The position numbers and the translations under genes were made by a program. Positions 48,956 to 60,500 of a DNA stretch of 64,000 nt are shown here, one piece after another (the stretch's first letter is position 1; each line of letters begins with the position of its first letter). This stretch comes from Linyphia triangularis (lineage: Eukaryota > Arthropoda > Arachnida > Araneae > Linyphiidae): contig OZ021723.1 of the NCBI GenBank assembly GCA_963978545.1, positions 7,100,124 to 7,164,123 of the forward strand. Reading direction: 5' to 3'. The notes below the pieces were generated by a model. It was not told where the DNA came from, searched no databases, and saw only the letters and a program-made list of their open reading frames with translations.

Positions 48956-49944
48956 TACCCAAAAGTTAATAATAAATTAATTTTGAGTTTATTGATGTTT
49001 ATTAAAATTTTAATTTTGCCCTTTAAAAGGATACCTCATTTGTAATAATACCTCATTTAGAAGTATTTTTAATAATTTTTGAAAGAAAAAATTTGGAACT
49101 ATAAGTATAAGTAATGTTTTCTTTAAAAGGCGTTTTTCTCCAAACTACAATTTTCATTACTCATGTACTTTTTTCTCAGAAACTGCATTATCTATCTACC
49201 TGAAATTTTTATCATATATTCCTTTTATGTATCTGTATGTACTGATTTTGTTATTATTTTAAAAACATTTTTTGTTCTGGCTTATTTCGACTTACACGAT
49301 ACTTCATTAAAAAGAAAAAGTAAATGCTTTACAATTAAAACCCAACTTCAGTAGAATAACAAGTGTCTTCTAAATGTGATGAAAAAAGAATTAGGCTTCT
49401 ATATCAAGTATTTTCTGAGAAAAAGGTACATGAGTAATGAAAAATGTCGTTTTGAGATAAACGGATTTTAAAGAAGAGCTTACTTACACCAATAGTTCAT
49501 AATTTTATCTTCAAAATAACTATTGAAAATACTTATAAATGAGGTATTATTACAAATGAGGTATCATTTTATAAGGAAGAATTTAAATTTTAATAAACTA
49601 TATTTTTCTCAAAACTCAAAACTATAACTCAAAATATTTTTTAAATTAATTTTAGGGTAGTAAGGGTAGGGTAGTAAATCAAGTATTTTCTGAGAAAAAG
49701 GTACATGAGTAATGAAAAATGTCGTTTTGAGATAAACGCATTTTAAAGAAAAGCTTACTTACTCCAATAGTTCATAATTTTATTTTCAAAATAACTATTA
49801 AAAATACTTCTAATTGAGGTATTATTACAAATGAGGTATCATTTTATAAGGAAGAATTTAAATTTTAATAAACTATATTTTTCTCAAAACTCAAAACTAT
49901 AACTCAAAATATTTTTTAAATTAATTTTAGGGTAGCAACTCCCC
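48956..49944. mobile_element. TTAA-flanked element 4 with long TIRs and a duplicated right arm (989 bp)
   Basis: Flanked by TTAA (48952-48955 and 49945-49948). Termini are GGAGAGTTGGTACCC and, in complement, GGGGAGTTGCTACCC. The left arm (about 48956-49200) is the inverse of the right arm over about 240 bp (ATACCTCATTTGTAATAATA and CATTACTCATGTAC are shared). The right arm occurs twice in tandem (49403-49665 and 49678-49940). The 63-codon frame at 49163-49354 has no motif. Confidence 0.85.
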
Positions 49945-49948
49945 TTAA

Positions 49949-50580
49949 AAAGATTTCACTTGCGTTAATAATTCCATCACTAGATAAGCATAGTTTTGTT
50001 GAGCAACTGTTTGTTGAGTTCCTGCTTGATATTGTCCCATTAATTACCAAAATATGCCAAGTTTCACAAGGCGTCCAACTCAAAGGCTATATCAAGATTA
50101 TGTGAAACTGAGTTATTTAGATAAATATGCTTGCCCACTGCAAAAATTGAATAAGAAAATAAAATAAAAAAATTCTTTTGTCAGTTATTGGTGCTTAATT
50201 GCCTAGTGTATTTCGCATTTTCCATGACATTTAAATCACCACAAAACTAGTCCAAGTCACAATAAAGCATTGAAAAATTATTTAATATTTAATACAATAT
50301 CCCATTCCTGTGACGATTCTGCGCCAAGATTTATTTACATAAAATAACGCTAACTGATGGCAACCATAGACAGCTCATTTGTTAGTAAAAAATTGACGGC
50401 GGTTGCCATTTTTTGGCGAAAATCGTAGGGTGCAGAAACCGCACCGGAGTTGGAAGTGCAGAAAAATTTGTAACTTCATGAAATGAATGTTTATTTCGTG
50501 TATCGGGGTTAAAAAAAAAAAAATTGTGTCAGCCACTAGTTGTTCAAGAATAAGTATTATTGTTGCATGAATAAAAATAG
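49949..50580. other. unassigned sequence
   Basis: No gene recognised. The less AT-rich part at 50320-50470 includes GGCGGTTGCCATTTTTTGGC. Confidence 0.4.
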
Positions 50581-50760
50581 TTGGTTGGTTGTTTTCAGGT
50601 TATCTGTCGCCGTCAGCAACACGAGGGCTATAATGCGCCGGAACATTCGTCATTAGACAAGCCAACATACATTTACAAACACCCATGCCTAACACGGGAC
50701 TCGAACCCGCAACCTCGCGGTCTAGAAGCTAACACGCTACCACTATACCGTTTGGGCGGC
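50581..50760 (-). mobile_element. SINE family A, inverted copy
   Basis: A 180-bp minus-strand copy from GCCGCCCAAACGGTATAGTG to the AACCAACCAA tail. One base is missing in the A-box region (AGTGGTAGCGTG). No clear target duplication. The 103-codon frame from 50581 starts in the SINE and is not a gene. Confidence 0.9.
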
Positions 50761-51124
50761 GTGACCAAAAACAGAGGGACATTTATGAGTAAACCTAATC
50801 TTTTCTTTGATCTCCTTGGATACAACCGCACTCGGAAAGTTTGTTGGGCAAATAACTATCATGTTCTTCTGGAGGTATCTGCTCCTCCTTAACTGGCGTT
50901 CCTGTCAAGAGAACATAATGAAGAGGCTGAGTGTGTGTTGGGAACACCTGTCTTGAACAGAATGGGTTCGCTTTTGAAACCTACAGAAGACGAGTTTCGT
51001 AAGGATTGTGTTGCGTTTATTTGATCATATGTGGTGTTGGGTCAGCATTGTTGTATTTATTACATCTTCTCGTTTTTATCCTGTTGTATTTTTTTTATTA
51101 AAATAAGAGTCATATGCGCATTGC
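50761..51124. other. unassigned GC-richer sequence, possible retroelement relic
   Basis: More balanced than its surroundings, with TCGTTTTTATCCTGTTG near its end. The sequence beyond the TTAA element at 51129-51851 seems to continue it, so the element inserted into a pre-existing unit. No frame or LTR end was fixed. Confidence 0.3.
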
Positions 51125-51128
51125 TTAA

Positions 51129-51851
51129 GGGGGTCCGGTACCGAAAATAAAAATTTTTTTATTTATGTACAATTTTATGTCAAAAATTTATTTTATGTAT
51201 GAGATACTATTTATATATCTTTGGGGAAAAAAAAATTGAAATTTTGTGTTTAGTTATTTAAAAAAAATTTAAAAACCAAGAAAAATCCATAATAATGGAT
51301 GTTTGCGTATTTTGATATAAGTCAAGAAAAAATACATTTTTTTTTCAAAGTGAAAGCATTCTGTAATAGATAATTATATAAAGAAAATTTTGTCTTCACA
51401 GAATTTTGATAGGTGAATTTAAAAAAATGAAAAAAATTCTCAAAGTTAAAATATTGAAATTTTTGCTTTTTTTTATGTTATCTTTTATGCTAAATGTTAT
51501 ATTTTAAAACAGAACTAAAAAAATAAAATTCTGTGAAGGCAAAATATTTAAAACTATATAAATTAAATGTTCCAAAAATTTGAATAGCCAATTGTTAATG
51601 GTTCTGGAGATATATCGATTTGAATATGCAACATCTGTGAAAAACACTAGTGCTCGAAAAAACGCACTTCAAGCAGACGCTTCAATGTGTTACGCCCATT
51701 AATGATGTTTAAATCACAGGTAATTTTATGGCGTTCTAATCACCGGAGGAATAAGATAAAAACATCATTCTCTTCAGGGATGTATGAACTATTTTTTAAA
51801 ATCAGAAAAAAAAATTTGGGATTTTTGAAGAAATTTCGGTACTGGACCCCC
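51129..51851. mobile_element. TTAA-flanked element 5 (723 bp)
   Basis: TTAA at 51125-51128 and 51852-51855. Inverted termini GGGGGTCCGGTACCGAAA and, in complement, GGGGGTCCAGTACCGAAAT. The interior is AT-rich, with no transposase. G/C-run termini beside TTAA fit piggyBac-type elements. Confidence 0.88.
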
Positions 51852-51855
51852 TTAA

Positions 51856-52395
51856 CAATAGTAGGTAATAAATGTATGATATAGTTATACATAGTTATTT
51901 GGTGGGATTCATTGTTTTTTACCAGATTTTCTTTATATTGTTGCACAAATTGTCTGTATATATTGTAAATAGTGACGTATTATTTTAAAATTCTATTGTA
52001 ATTTATTTTTATCTTATTTTATTTATTAGTAGCGATTATACAGGTTAGAAAAAGGTGGCAACACCTAAAGCAATCGAGAAATTTCGAGATGTTTCTTTTC
52101 CGACGAATTGGCTGGAAATTTCTCGATTGTTCTCTCGCGCCAAGTATAAATAAGACTGTAGATCGGGAAAGTTTTGAGATTGACTTTGGACTACGTTGCG
52201 GAAACCGGTTTGCAAATCGCGCCAACCGGCACGGGATATGGAAATTGTCTAAGAAAAACCTCACACCTTGGCGGAAACCTCACGATAACCATAGAAACTG
52301 AAGGAAGTTTTGACGTCACAGAAAAAAATGTAGCATTTTTATCGGACTGCAATCTGATGAGGTTTTTGGGCTTTTTCTTTCCTTAATATTGAAAT
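51856..52395. other. unassigned region with LTR-like features
   Basis: The part 52060-52330 is GC-richer and contains AAGTATAAATAAGACTGTAG, a TATA-like context, preceded by inverted words AATCGAGAAATTTC / GAAATTTCTCGATT. This resembles an LTR promoter, but matching ends and a target duplication were not found. Overlapping frames at 52019-52386 have no known motif. Confidence 0.3.
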
Positions 52396-53255
52396 AACTA
52401 ATTTTTTAAAGAACTTTTGTTCGAATATTTGGAATCAGAAAGACATTTTTCATAAATATAACCAAATTTCATTCGCTTTTAAAATATGCCCAAATTGTCC
52501 ATTACACAAACAATGTAACTAATTTTTTTTAAAGAGCTTTTTTTAGAATATTTGGAATCAGAAAGACATTTTTCATAAATATAACCAAATTTCATTCGCT
52601 TTTAAAATATGCCCAAATTGTCCATTACACAAACAATGTAACTAATTTTTTTAAAGAGCTTTTTTTAGAATATTTGGAATCAGAAAGACATTTTTCATAA
52701 ATATAACCAAATTTCATTCGCTTTTAAAATATGCCCAAATTGTCCATTACACAAACAATGTAACTAATTTTTTTTAAAGAGCTTTTTTTAGAATATTTGG
52801 AATCAGAAAGACATTTTTCATAAATATAAACAAATTTCATTCGTTTATAAAATATGCGGGAATTGTCCATTACACAAACAATGTAACTAATTTTTTTTAA
52901 AGAGCTTTTTTTAGAATATTTGGAATCAGAAAGACATTTTTCATAAATATAACCAAATTTCATTCGCTTTTAAAATATGCCCAAATTGTCCATTACACAA
53001 ACAATGTAACTAATTTTTTTAAAGAGCTTTTTTTAGAATATTTGGAATCAGAAAGACATTTTTCATAAATATAAACAAATTTCATTCGTTTATAAAATAT
53101 GCGGGAATTGTCCATTACACAAACAATGTAACTAATTTTTTTTTAAAGAGCTTTTTTTAGAATATTTGGAATCAGAAAGACATTTTTCATAAATATAACC
53201 AAATTTCATTCGCTTTTAAAATATGCCCAAATTGTCCATTACACAAACAATGTAG
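52396..53255. repeat. about 123-bp tandem array, seven units of two types
   Basis: TTTGGAATCAGAAAGACATT recurs at about 52431, 52551, 52675, 52798, 52921, 53045 and 53167. Type A units read CGCTTTTAAAATATGCCCAA; type B units read CGTTTATAAAATATGCGGGA. The order is A-A-A-B-A-B-A. The first unit is the most diverged. Confidence 0.95.
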
Positions 53256-53575
53256 TTCCCAATCAGTCTTTTAAAAGGAAACGTCAGTTTGGTATAATCC
53301 CACAGAAAGATTTTTCAGCCGCAGTATATGTTATAGTATTGCTCTGAGACGTATGAATTTTTATATCAGGCATAAAAACAGCAATGAAAGCTCATAAAGT
53401 AAAATTTAAAGGCAAAATAAGAAGTATTTTTATTATTATTATTATTATTCATCTTTAAAAGTTTATTTATAAACTAACTCCTCTCGATAGGTTGAACGGA
53501 ACGGATGCTAGAGGTCCATATATCAGCAAAGTTATTTTATGACCACCCTGTATATTTGGTACTATATTTGGCTAT
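53256..53575. other. unassigned spacer
   Basis: Short ATT run at about 53430-53450. The stretch ending GACCACCCTGTAT near 53551 resembles a mariner-type terminus, but no partner end was found. Confidence 0.35.
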
Positions 53576-53579
53576 TTAA

Positions 53580-54293
53580 AGTATACATATACAATTGAGA
53601 TATTTCCTTTAATTTTTAGGCTATAATTACAAATTTTTTGGAAGTATATCAGAATTAAAAATAATGCATTTTTATGTATAAACTTTCTTTTTACGTCAAT
53701 TTTTTAATCAGCTAATTGCAATTAAAGTGACTATTTAGGACAATATTAGAAAATACATAAATAAACTTGTAACTAACTTAGAGGTAATATTTTTATTGCA
53801 AATAAACGATATTATATTAAATCATGTTCCTTTGGAGAATTTTGAATTTGGCTTCAATATGTATTTAATTATAAGTTTTTAAATAAAAAATTTAAAAAAT
53901 ACATAGATTTTAACAAACAATTAAGATTAAAATATGCATAAAAAATAATTTCTTAAAAATATATCTTAGATGCTCCATAGAAAATACATTCACAACTATT
54001 GTCGACAAAACAAAATTAGAATTTTGTAAATCGGATAATTTATTGTGAAGTTATGACCGTTGGCGTAAAGTCATTTAACACCAAAATGTCATTCTTCAGA
54101 AAACACGTTTACTACACTAATGAACGTGATACAAAACAGGTTCACAAAACCTACTGTAATTTAAAAAGTAATTTGACTATCAGTAAGAAAATGATATCAT
54201 TTTAATGGTAATTAATTAGGGAATATTTTAAAACCAAAAAACAAAAACGCAGACTTGAGTCAAATTTCGAGATTTCTAATGTATATGTATACC
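53580..54293 (-). mobile_element. TTAA-flanked element 3, copy 2, inverted (714 bp)
   Basis: Same family as 46146-46844 in reverse. TTAA at 53576-53579 and 54294-54297. Left terminus AGTATACATATACA has one change from the family consensus. Similarity by eye is about 85-90 percent over the whole length. Confidence 0.85.
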
Positions 54294-54297
54294 TTAA

Positions 54298-55190
54298 TGA
54301 TAAAAAAGGTTATTTTTGCGTTATGTTGGATTCCATAAACTTTGTTAGCATGCACTATGCTTTGATTTTTTGCAGAATAATTGCCAAGTGCTGTATCAAC
54401 TTTGAATAATGTACTGTATTATTATGTATGATTTATTACTATTCTATTACTATCTCTAACTAGCGTCTATTGTATGTACGTACCTGCAACTTTTTGTATT
54501 CTAATTTGTATGTGGTGTAATTATGTTAACGTTGCAAAATTAATTACTTTGTTTTATTATGTAATCTGCAATTTTGGTGTTTTCTATTTTGTATACTGTA
54601 CATTTTGTATTATGTTATTCTGTAATTTCTGTATTTTATGTTACGTATGCAAATTTGATTTATTTGTATGTTTTTTTTTTTTTTACTCGGCCAACCCTGT
54701 TAGGCTTTGAGCGCCTATTCTTGGTCTTCATATTTGTATTCGTTTAACTACTCAGTAACCTAAAAATATAATTAACAGAGATGTTAATATTTAATTGAAA
54801 GTGTACTGGATGTCGATTCTATGTATCATCAAAAGTTCTTTGCACTTGAAAATCTTGTTAAGAATATCACTTCCTACTTTTATGTCCACTAAAAAATGAA
54901 CCAGAAAAAAACAAAAAAAACATTCGACTTGCTGTTTCCTACGAACATTTATGTTCCGATTAAGGGATCAGGCAGACAACAAGTACTGCAAATAGTAAGA
55001 ATTAAGTGCTCTTTCGAGATACAACTTAAAGAAGACATCGAACAAACGAAGTACTTTATTTTTAGAATTGAATAATAAGTACTTTCGATAGATGGCTTTG
55101 TGATGCAAATACTCCACAGGGAAGAAAAGCGTGGCCGTGAGAAACGTTCTCTGGACATAAAACTAAATTGAATTTCCTTACCCTAGTGAA
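54298..55190. other. AT-rich sequence, possible 3' end of a retroelement
   Basis: From about 54400 to 54770 the sequence is T-rich with many TGTAT words, then a T run and CGGCCAACCCTGTTAGGCTT. It looks like the 3' end of a LINE or LTR element, but I could not define ends. The 78-codon frame at 54474-54710 is low complexity. Confidence 0.25.
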
Positions 55191-55620
55191 TAAAGGACCG
55201 TCTTAAGAATATAAATGCAACGGAGGTTCCCTCCACTTATCACGGTTCTAAGAATCTACGAGAAATTTATTTAGAATGTACCTCGATAAAACCCGAGCGC
55301 TGGATTTCTCATTGGGGGAAAAAGAACTTTATTCATGGCTCTATTCTTGACAGTTTTCGCCAAGATCGAGGAAAAACTTTGTTCGCACGTTTTAAACTTT
55401 GTGGCCGAAGTTGGAGATAATTGGGCTCCAATTTACTTCGAGGTAATGGCTAAACTGTGTTTCTTGGATTTTCTTAAGTTTTATGAAGTTGCAATTTTGT
55501 CGTTGCCTTCACCGGATTCTTTTTGCTGAGTTCGCTGATGTAAGCTAAGAAATTGGAAGTTGTTGAAACTTAACGCCGCCATATAAGATGCCGAGAAATT
55601 GCCTGGGTGGAAAAAGATAA
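55191..55620. other. GC-richer unassigned island
   Basis: A balanced stretch with a 64-codon plus-strand frame (55335-55529; ends SLPSPDSFC). There is no splice-bounded exon I can defend and no repeat match in the window. Candidate conserved non-coding sequence. Confidence 0.25.
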
Positions 55621-56512
55621 TGATGGTTTATGTGCCAGTAAATTATCCAGTTTTTATCGTATTATAGTGCGTGTCATATTACAAAATATATTTATTTCCA
55701 AATAGAAGTGTAAATTTCCAAGGAAATTAGTTATCATCGGTTTATTTTTGCTGATTTTGTAGATGTAAACTAAAAAATTACATGTTGTAGAAATTTACAG
55801 CCTAAATATAAGACAACAAGAAATAAAATAGTAAAAAATAAGTTAATTTAGTATACTATAACTCTCAATGCCATAATTATATTATAAATATATTTTATTT
55901 TAAATTTAAATGTTATTCTCTAAGAAATACGCTATCTATTTTCAAATTATGTTGATATTTTTACTCCAATGATATATAATGCCTTTATCAATCAAGTATT
56001 TTAAAGTATGAGTGAAATTGTCAGAACTATTTATCTGTAATAACACTCAGAAGTTTTGAATAATTCCTTAAGTGTGATACATTTTAGTGTTTTTATTTAA
56101 TTAAAAAGATTTTGGAGATCAAACTGTTATTTAAAAAAAAAATCAAAATTTAAAATCCTTTGTAAGTATTGCAGCTCTAATAAGTATTTTTGAAAAGATT
56201 GGTACTTTTAAATGTGTACAAATGGTGAATATTACAATACAAAATTTTAAAACAAAAGGGGTAATTCTCCATCACACAACAAGTCATTTTTAAAATGTTC
56301 GCAATTGAAGTAATTCAGTTATATGCAACAGCAATTCCTCCTAACCAGTACTTTTTTCAATTTATTTTACAGGCAATATAAAAGAGGAAATTTTTGTTTT
56401 GTCCATTCAACCAGTTACTCTGAAATGTATGTTCATATTAGATCTATTGAAAAATACCGTTATTTCATATAGTCTATTCGAGTTTCAATTGTATATGTGA
56501 ACAATTTTATAT
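55621..56512. other. AT-rich intronic sequence
   Basis: Nothing recognised. Confidence 0.4.
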
Positions 56513-56514
56513 AC

Positions 56515-57061
56515 ACTATCTACCAGTAAGTATTTGGACACTCATGCAATTGAGAATGTCTGCAGTCCTGATCTACGTCACCCTTGATCCCAATTCATGG
56601 TAGGCTCAACGCTGACTACTACTCCACTAATCTAGATAACTATGTGCTCCCTACGCTGTGGCAATTTTACGGGTTGGATCATTGTAACTTCCAAGATGAC
56701 AACGCCACTTGTCATGTTGCGAGGTCCACCATGGATTAGTATGATGACAGCAGGCTGAACCGACTGGACTGGCCTGCTCAGAGTCCAGACGTGAATCCTA
56801 TGGAACACCTCTGGGACGAGTAGGATCGCCGAATTAAGGAGTGCAGCAACCGTCCAAAATTCGGTGAAAGAACGCACATGTCCACTCCAAGCCGAGTGGA
56901 AGAAAATACTACTGTCCATCATCCAAACACTTGTGGAAAGCATGCCCCGGAGTGCTAATACAGCAAATGCCTCAGGTGGAGGCTCAACCACATATTGAAT
57001 TTGAATAAATTGTGTTTATTGCTTTTATCACAGGTGTCTAATTACTTATTGGTAGATAGTG
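56515..57061 (+). mobile_element. internally deleted Tc1-like transposon
   Basis: A 547-bp element flanked by TA (56513-56514 and 57062-57063). The left terminus CACTATCTACCAGTAAGTAT matches the complement of the right end CACTATCTACCAATAAGTAA. It contains the C-terminal half of a Tc1 transposase with stops. Full Tc1 elements are usually about 1.6 kb, so about two thirds are lost. It lies 37 bp from the donor site of the collagen exon at 57099-57152. Confidence 0.93.
56590..56995 (+). pseudogene. Tc1-like transposase, C-terminal remnant
   Basis: From about 56631 the frame reads LDNYVLPTLWQFYG, then FQDDNATCHVARST, a stop, LNRLDWPAQSPDVNPMEHLW, another stop, and DRRIKECSNRP before a frameshift. 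QDDN and SPDVNPMEHLW carry the second and third catalytic acids of the DDE triad. The first acid and the paired DNA-binding domains are missing. At least two in-frame stops (about 56736 and 56821) and a frameshift near 56855 make it inactive. The 119-codon minus-strand frame over the same region is its antisense shadow. Confidence 0.9.
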
Positions 57062-57098
57062 TATAACAATTGTATAACAATGTATATACAATACTAAC

Positions 57099-57152
57099 CT
57101 TGTGGACCAGGGGGTCCTGCAGGTCCTCTAGGGCCAGGTGATCCTGGTATAC
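57099..57152 (-). CDS. collagen gene exon, 54 bp, six Gly-X-Y triplets
   Basis: Minus-strand exon of exactly 54 bp between acceptor TTCTTATTTTTAAG and donor GTTAGTAT. Phase 1 at both ends with a split glycine codon. It reads G-I-P-G-S-P-G-P-R-G-P-A-G-P-P-G-P-Q-G across the junctions, an uninterrupted triple-helix repeat with typical GPP and GPR triplets. Length and phase equal those of the exon at 8936-8989, so it is most simply an upstream exon of the same gene, spliced across about 48.1 kb. The donor has T at +3 (GTTAGT), weaker than the usual GTAAGT. A Tc1 remnant starts 37 bp into the following intron and a 275-bp satellite array lies in the preceding one. Alternative: this exon belongs to a second collagen gene in the same orientation, which phase alone cannot exclude. 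Confidence 0.9.
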
Positions 57153-57589
57153 CTTAAAAATAAGAATAGCGTTACAGTAATTGTAAAAAACAGTTGATAT
57201 ATTTTTTTCTTAAAATAGTATACAATATATATTAAATGCAAATTTCTGGTGTTATTATATAAGTGTTAAGATATTGGCCAAAAAAATAATTTAAAGTATC
57301 AAAGTATTTATCGATTTAAAATATAATAAAAACACATAAATAGTTTTGAAAAAAGAGCTTGAATGCTTTTTATGATTTTTTTTTTTCTTCCGTAAATTGG
57401 GAAATGGAAAAAAAAAATTAAAAAAAGTATACTCTTTCTGTCTTCTACTCACATTAAAACAGTCAGCATTAATGTTTATAGTCTTTAGCTATACTTGAAT
57501 AGCCATTTCTATATATAATTAAAAATAACTTTTAATTTCATAAAATATTTTAACTTATACAAATAGCTTACTACATACATTGCCCCCAT
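57153..57589. other. AT-rich intron sequence beside collagen exon
   Basis: Intron upstream of the exon at 57099-57152 in minus-strand sense. A/T runs only. Confidence 0.5.
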
Positions 57590-60500
57590 ATAGTCTATAA
57601 TCATATTTACTGCTCTCTCACAACGCTAGTAATAACACCAATTATAAACACATGTCCAAAGACACTATAAATTATTTATTACCATACAGAAGCTATTAAA
57701 AAGCCAAACTTCTCTCATTTAAAAATCATTATGGGTTTAGTTACTTAAAATGAAGATAAATTTATTTGTTGCAACCATATATTTGACAGTAGTATATAGG
57801 TTTAAAAATTGTATGGCAATATTCTTTTTGATTGTTAATTTCAGAATAATTCACATTTCTAGTTAATTAGTTCTAGTAATTCTAGTTCACACGCTAGTAA
57901 TAGCACCAATTATAAACACATGTCCAAAGACACTAAATTATTTATTACCATACAGAAGCTATTAAAAAGCCAAAATTCTTTCATCTAAAAATCATTATGG
58001 GTTTAGTTACTTAAAATAAAGATAAATTTATTTGTTGCAACCATATATTTGACAGTTATATATAGGTTTAGAAATTTTATGGCAATATTCTTTTTGATTG
58101 TTAATTTCAGAATAATTCACATTTCTAGTAATTCTAGTTAATTAGTTCTAGTAATTCTAGTTCACACGCTAGTAATAGCACCAGTTATAAACACATGTCC
58201 AAAGACACTAAATTATTTATTACCATACAGAAGCTATTAAAAAGCCAAAATTCTTTCATCTAAAAATCATTATGGGTTTAGTTACTTAAAATAAAGATAA
58301 ATTTATTTGTTGCAACCATATATTTGACAGTTATATATAGGTTTAGAAATTTTATGGCAATATTCTTTTTGATTGTTAATTTCAGAATAATTCACATTTC
58401 TAGTAATTCTAGTTAATTAGTTCTAGTAATTCTAGTTCACACGCTAGTAATAGCACCAATTATAAACACATGTCCAAAGACACTAAATTATTTATTACCA
58501 TACAGAAGCTATTAAAAAGCAAAAATTCTTTCATCTAAAAATCATTATGGGTTTAGTTACTTAAAATAAAGATAAATTTATTTGTTGCAACCATATATTT
58601 GACAGTTATATATAGGTTTAGAAATTTTATGGCAATATTCTTTTTGATTGTTAATTTCAGAATAATTCACATTTCTAGTAATTCTAGTTAATTAGTTCTA
58701 GTAATTCTAGTTCACACGCTAGTAATAGCACCAATTATAAACACATGTCCAAAGACACTAAATTATTTATTACCATACAGAAGCTATTAAAAAGCCAAAA
58801 TTCTTTCATCTAAAAATCATTATGGGTTTAGTTACTTAAAATAAAGATAAATTTATTTGTTGCAACCATATATTTGACAGTTATATATAGGTTTAGAAAT
58901 TTTATGGCAATATTCTTTTTGATTGTTAATTTCAGAATAATTCACATTTCTAGTAATTCTAGTTAATTAGTTCTAGTAATTCTAGTTCACACGCTAGTAA
59001 TAGCACCAATTATAAACACATGTCCAAAGACACTAAATTATTTATTACCATACAGAAGCTATTAAAAAGCCAAAATTCTTTCATCTAAAAATCATTATGG
59101 GTTTAGTTACTTAAAATAAAGATAAATTTATTTGTTGCAACCATATATTTGACAGTTATATATAGGTTTAGAAATTTTATGGCAATATTCTTTTTGATTG
59201 TTAATTTCAGAATAATTCACATTTCTAGTAATTCTAGTAATTCTAGTTCACACGCTAGTAATAGCACCAGTTATAAACACATGTCCAAAGACACTATAAA
59301 TTATTTATTACCATACAGAAGCTATTAAAAAGCCAAACTTCTTTCCTCTAAAAATCATTATGGGTTTAGTTACTTAAAATAAAGATAAATTTATTTGTTG
59401 CAACCATATATTTGACAGTTGTATATAGGTTTAAAAATTCTATGGCAATATTCTATGGCAATTAAAATAAAGATAAATTTATTTGTTGCAACCATATATT
59501 TGACAGTTGTAAATAGGTTTAGAAATTCTATGACAATATTCTTTTTGATTGTTAATTTCGGAATAATTCACATTTCTAGTAATTCTAGTTAATTAGTTCT
59601 AGTAATTGTAGTCCACACGCTAGTAATAGCACCAATTATAAACACATGTCCAAAGACACTAAATTATTTATTACCATACAGAAGCTATTAAAAAGCAAAA
59701 ATTCTTTCATCTAAAAATCATTATGGGTTTAGTTACTTAAAATAAAGATAAATTTATTTGTTGCAACCATATATTTGACAGTTGTATATAGGTTTAGAAA
59801 TTTTATGGCAGTATTCTTTTTGATTGTTAATTTCAGAATAATTCACATTTCTAGTTAATTAGTTCTAGTAATTCTAGTTCACACGCTAGTAATAGCACCA
59901 ATTATAAACACATGTCCAAAGACACTAAATTATTTATTACCATACAGAAGCTATTAAAAAGCCAAAATTCTTTCATCTAAAAATCATTATGGGTTTAGTT
60001 ACTTAAAATAAAGATAAATTTATTTGTTGCAACCATATATTTGACAGTTATATATAGGTTTAGAAATTTTATGGCAATATTCTTTTTGATTGTTAATTTC
60101 AGAATAATTCACATTTCTAGTAATTCTAGTTAATTAGTTCTAGTAATTCTAGTTCACACGCTAGTAATAGCACCAATTATAAACACATGTCCAAAGACAC
60201 TAAATTATTTATTACCATACAGAAGCTATTAAAAAGCTAAAATTCTTTCATCTAAAAATCATTATGGGTTTAGTTACTTAAAATAAAGATAAATTTATTT
60301 GTTGCAACCATATATTTGACAGTTATATATAGGTTTAGAAATTTTATGGCAATATTCTTTTTGATTGTTAATTTCAGAATAATTCACATTTCTAGTAATT
60401 CTAGTTAATTAGTTCTAGTAATTCTAGTTCACACGCTAGTAATAGCACCAATTATAAACACATGTCCAAAGACACTAAATTATTTATTACCATACAGAAG

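Noticed and set aside
48092..50892. Frames containing GYNAPKHSSLDKPTYIYKHP-type sequence
   Set aside because: The same peptide appears wherever SINE family A is read in this phase, here and near 16.3-16.9 kb; it is SINE body.
56632..56991. 119-codon minus-strand open frame
   Set aside because: Antisense to the Tc1 transposase remnant; the sense strand carries QDDN and NPMEHLW motifs.
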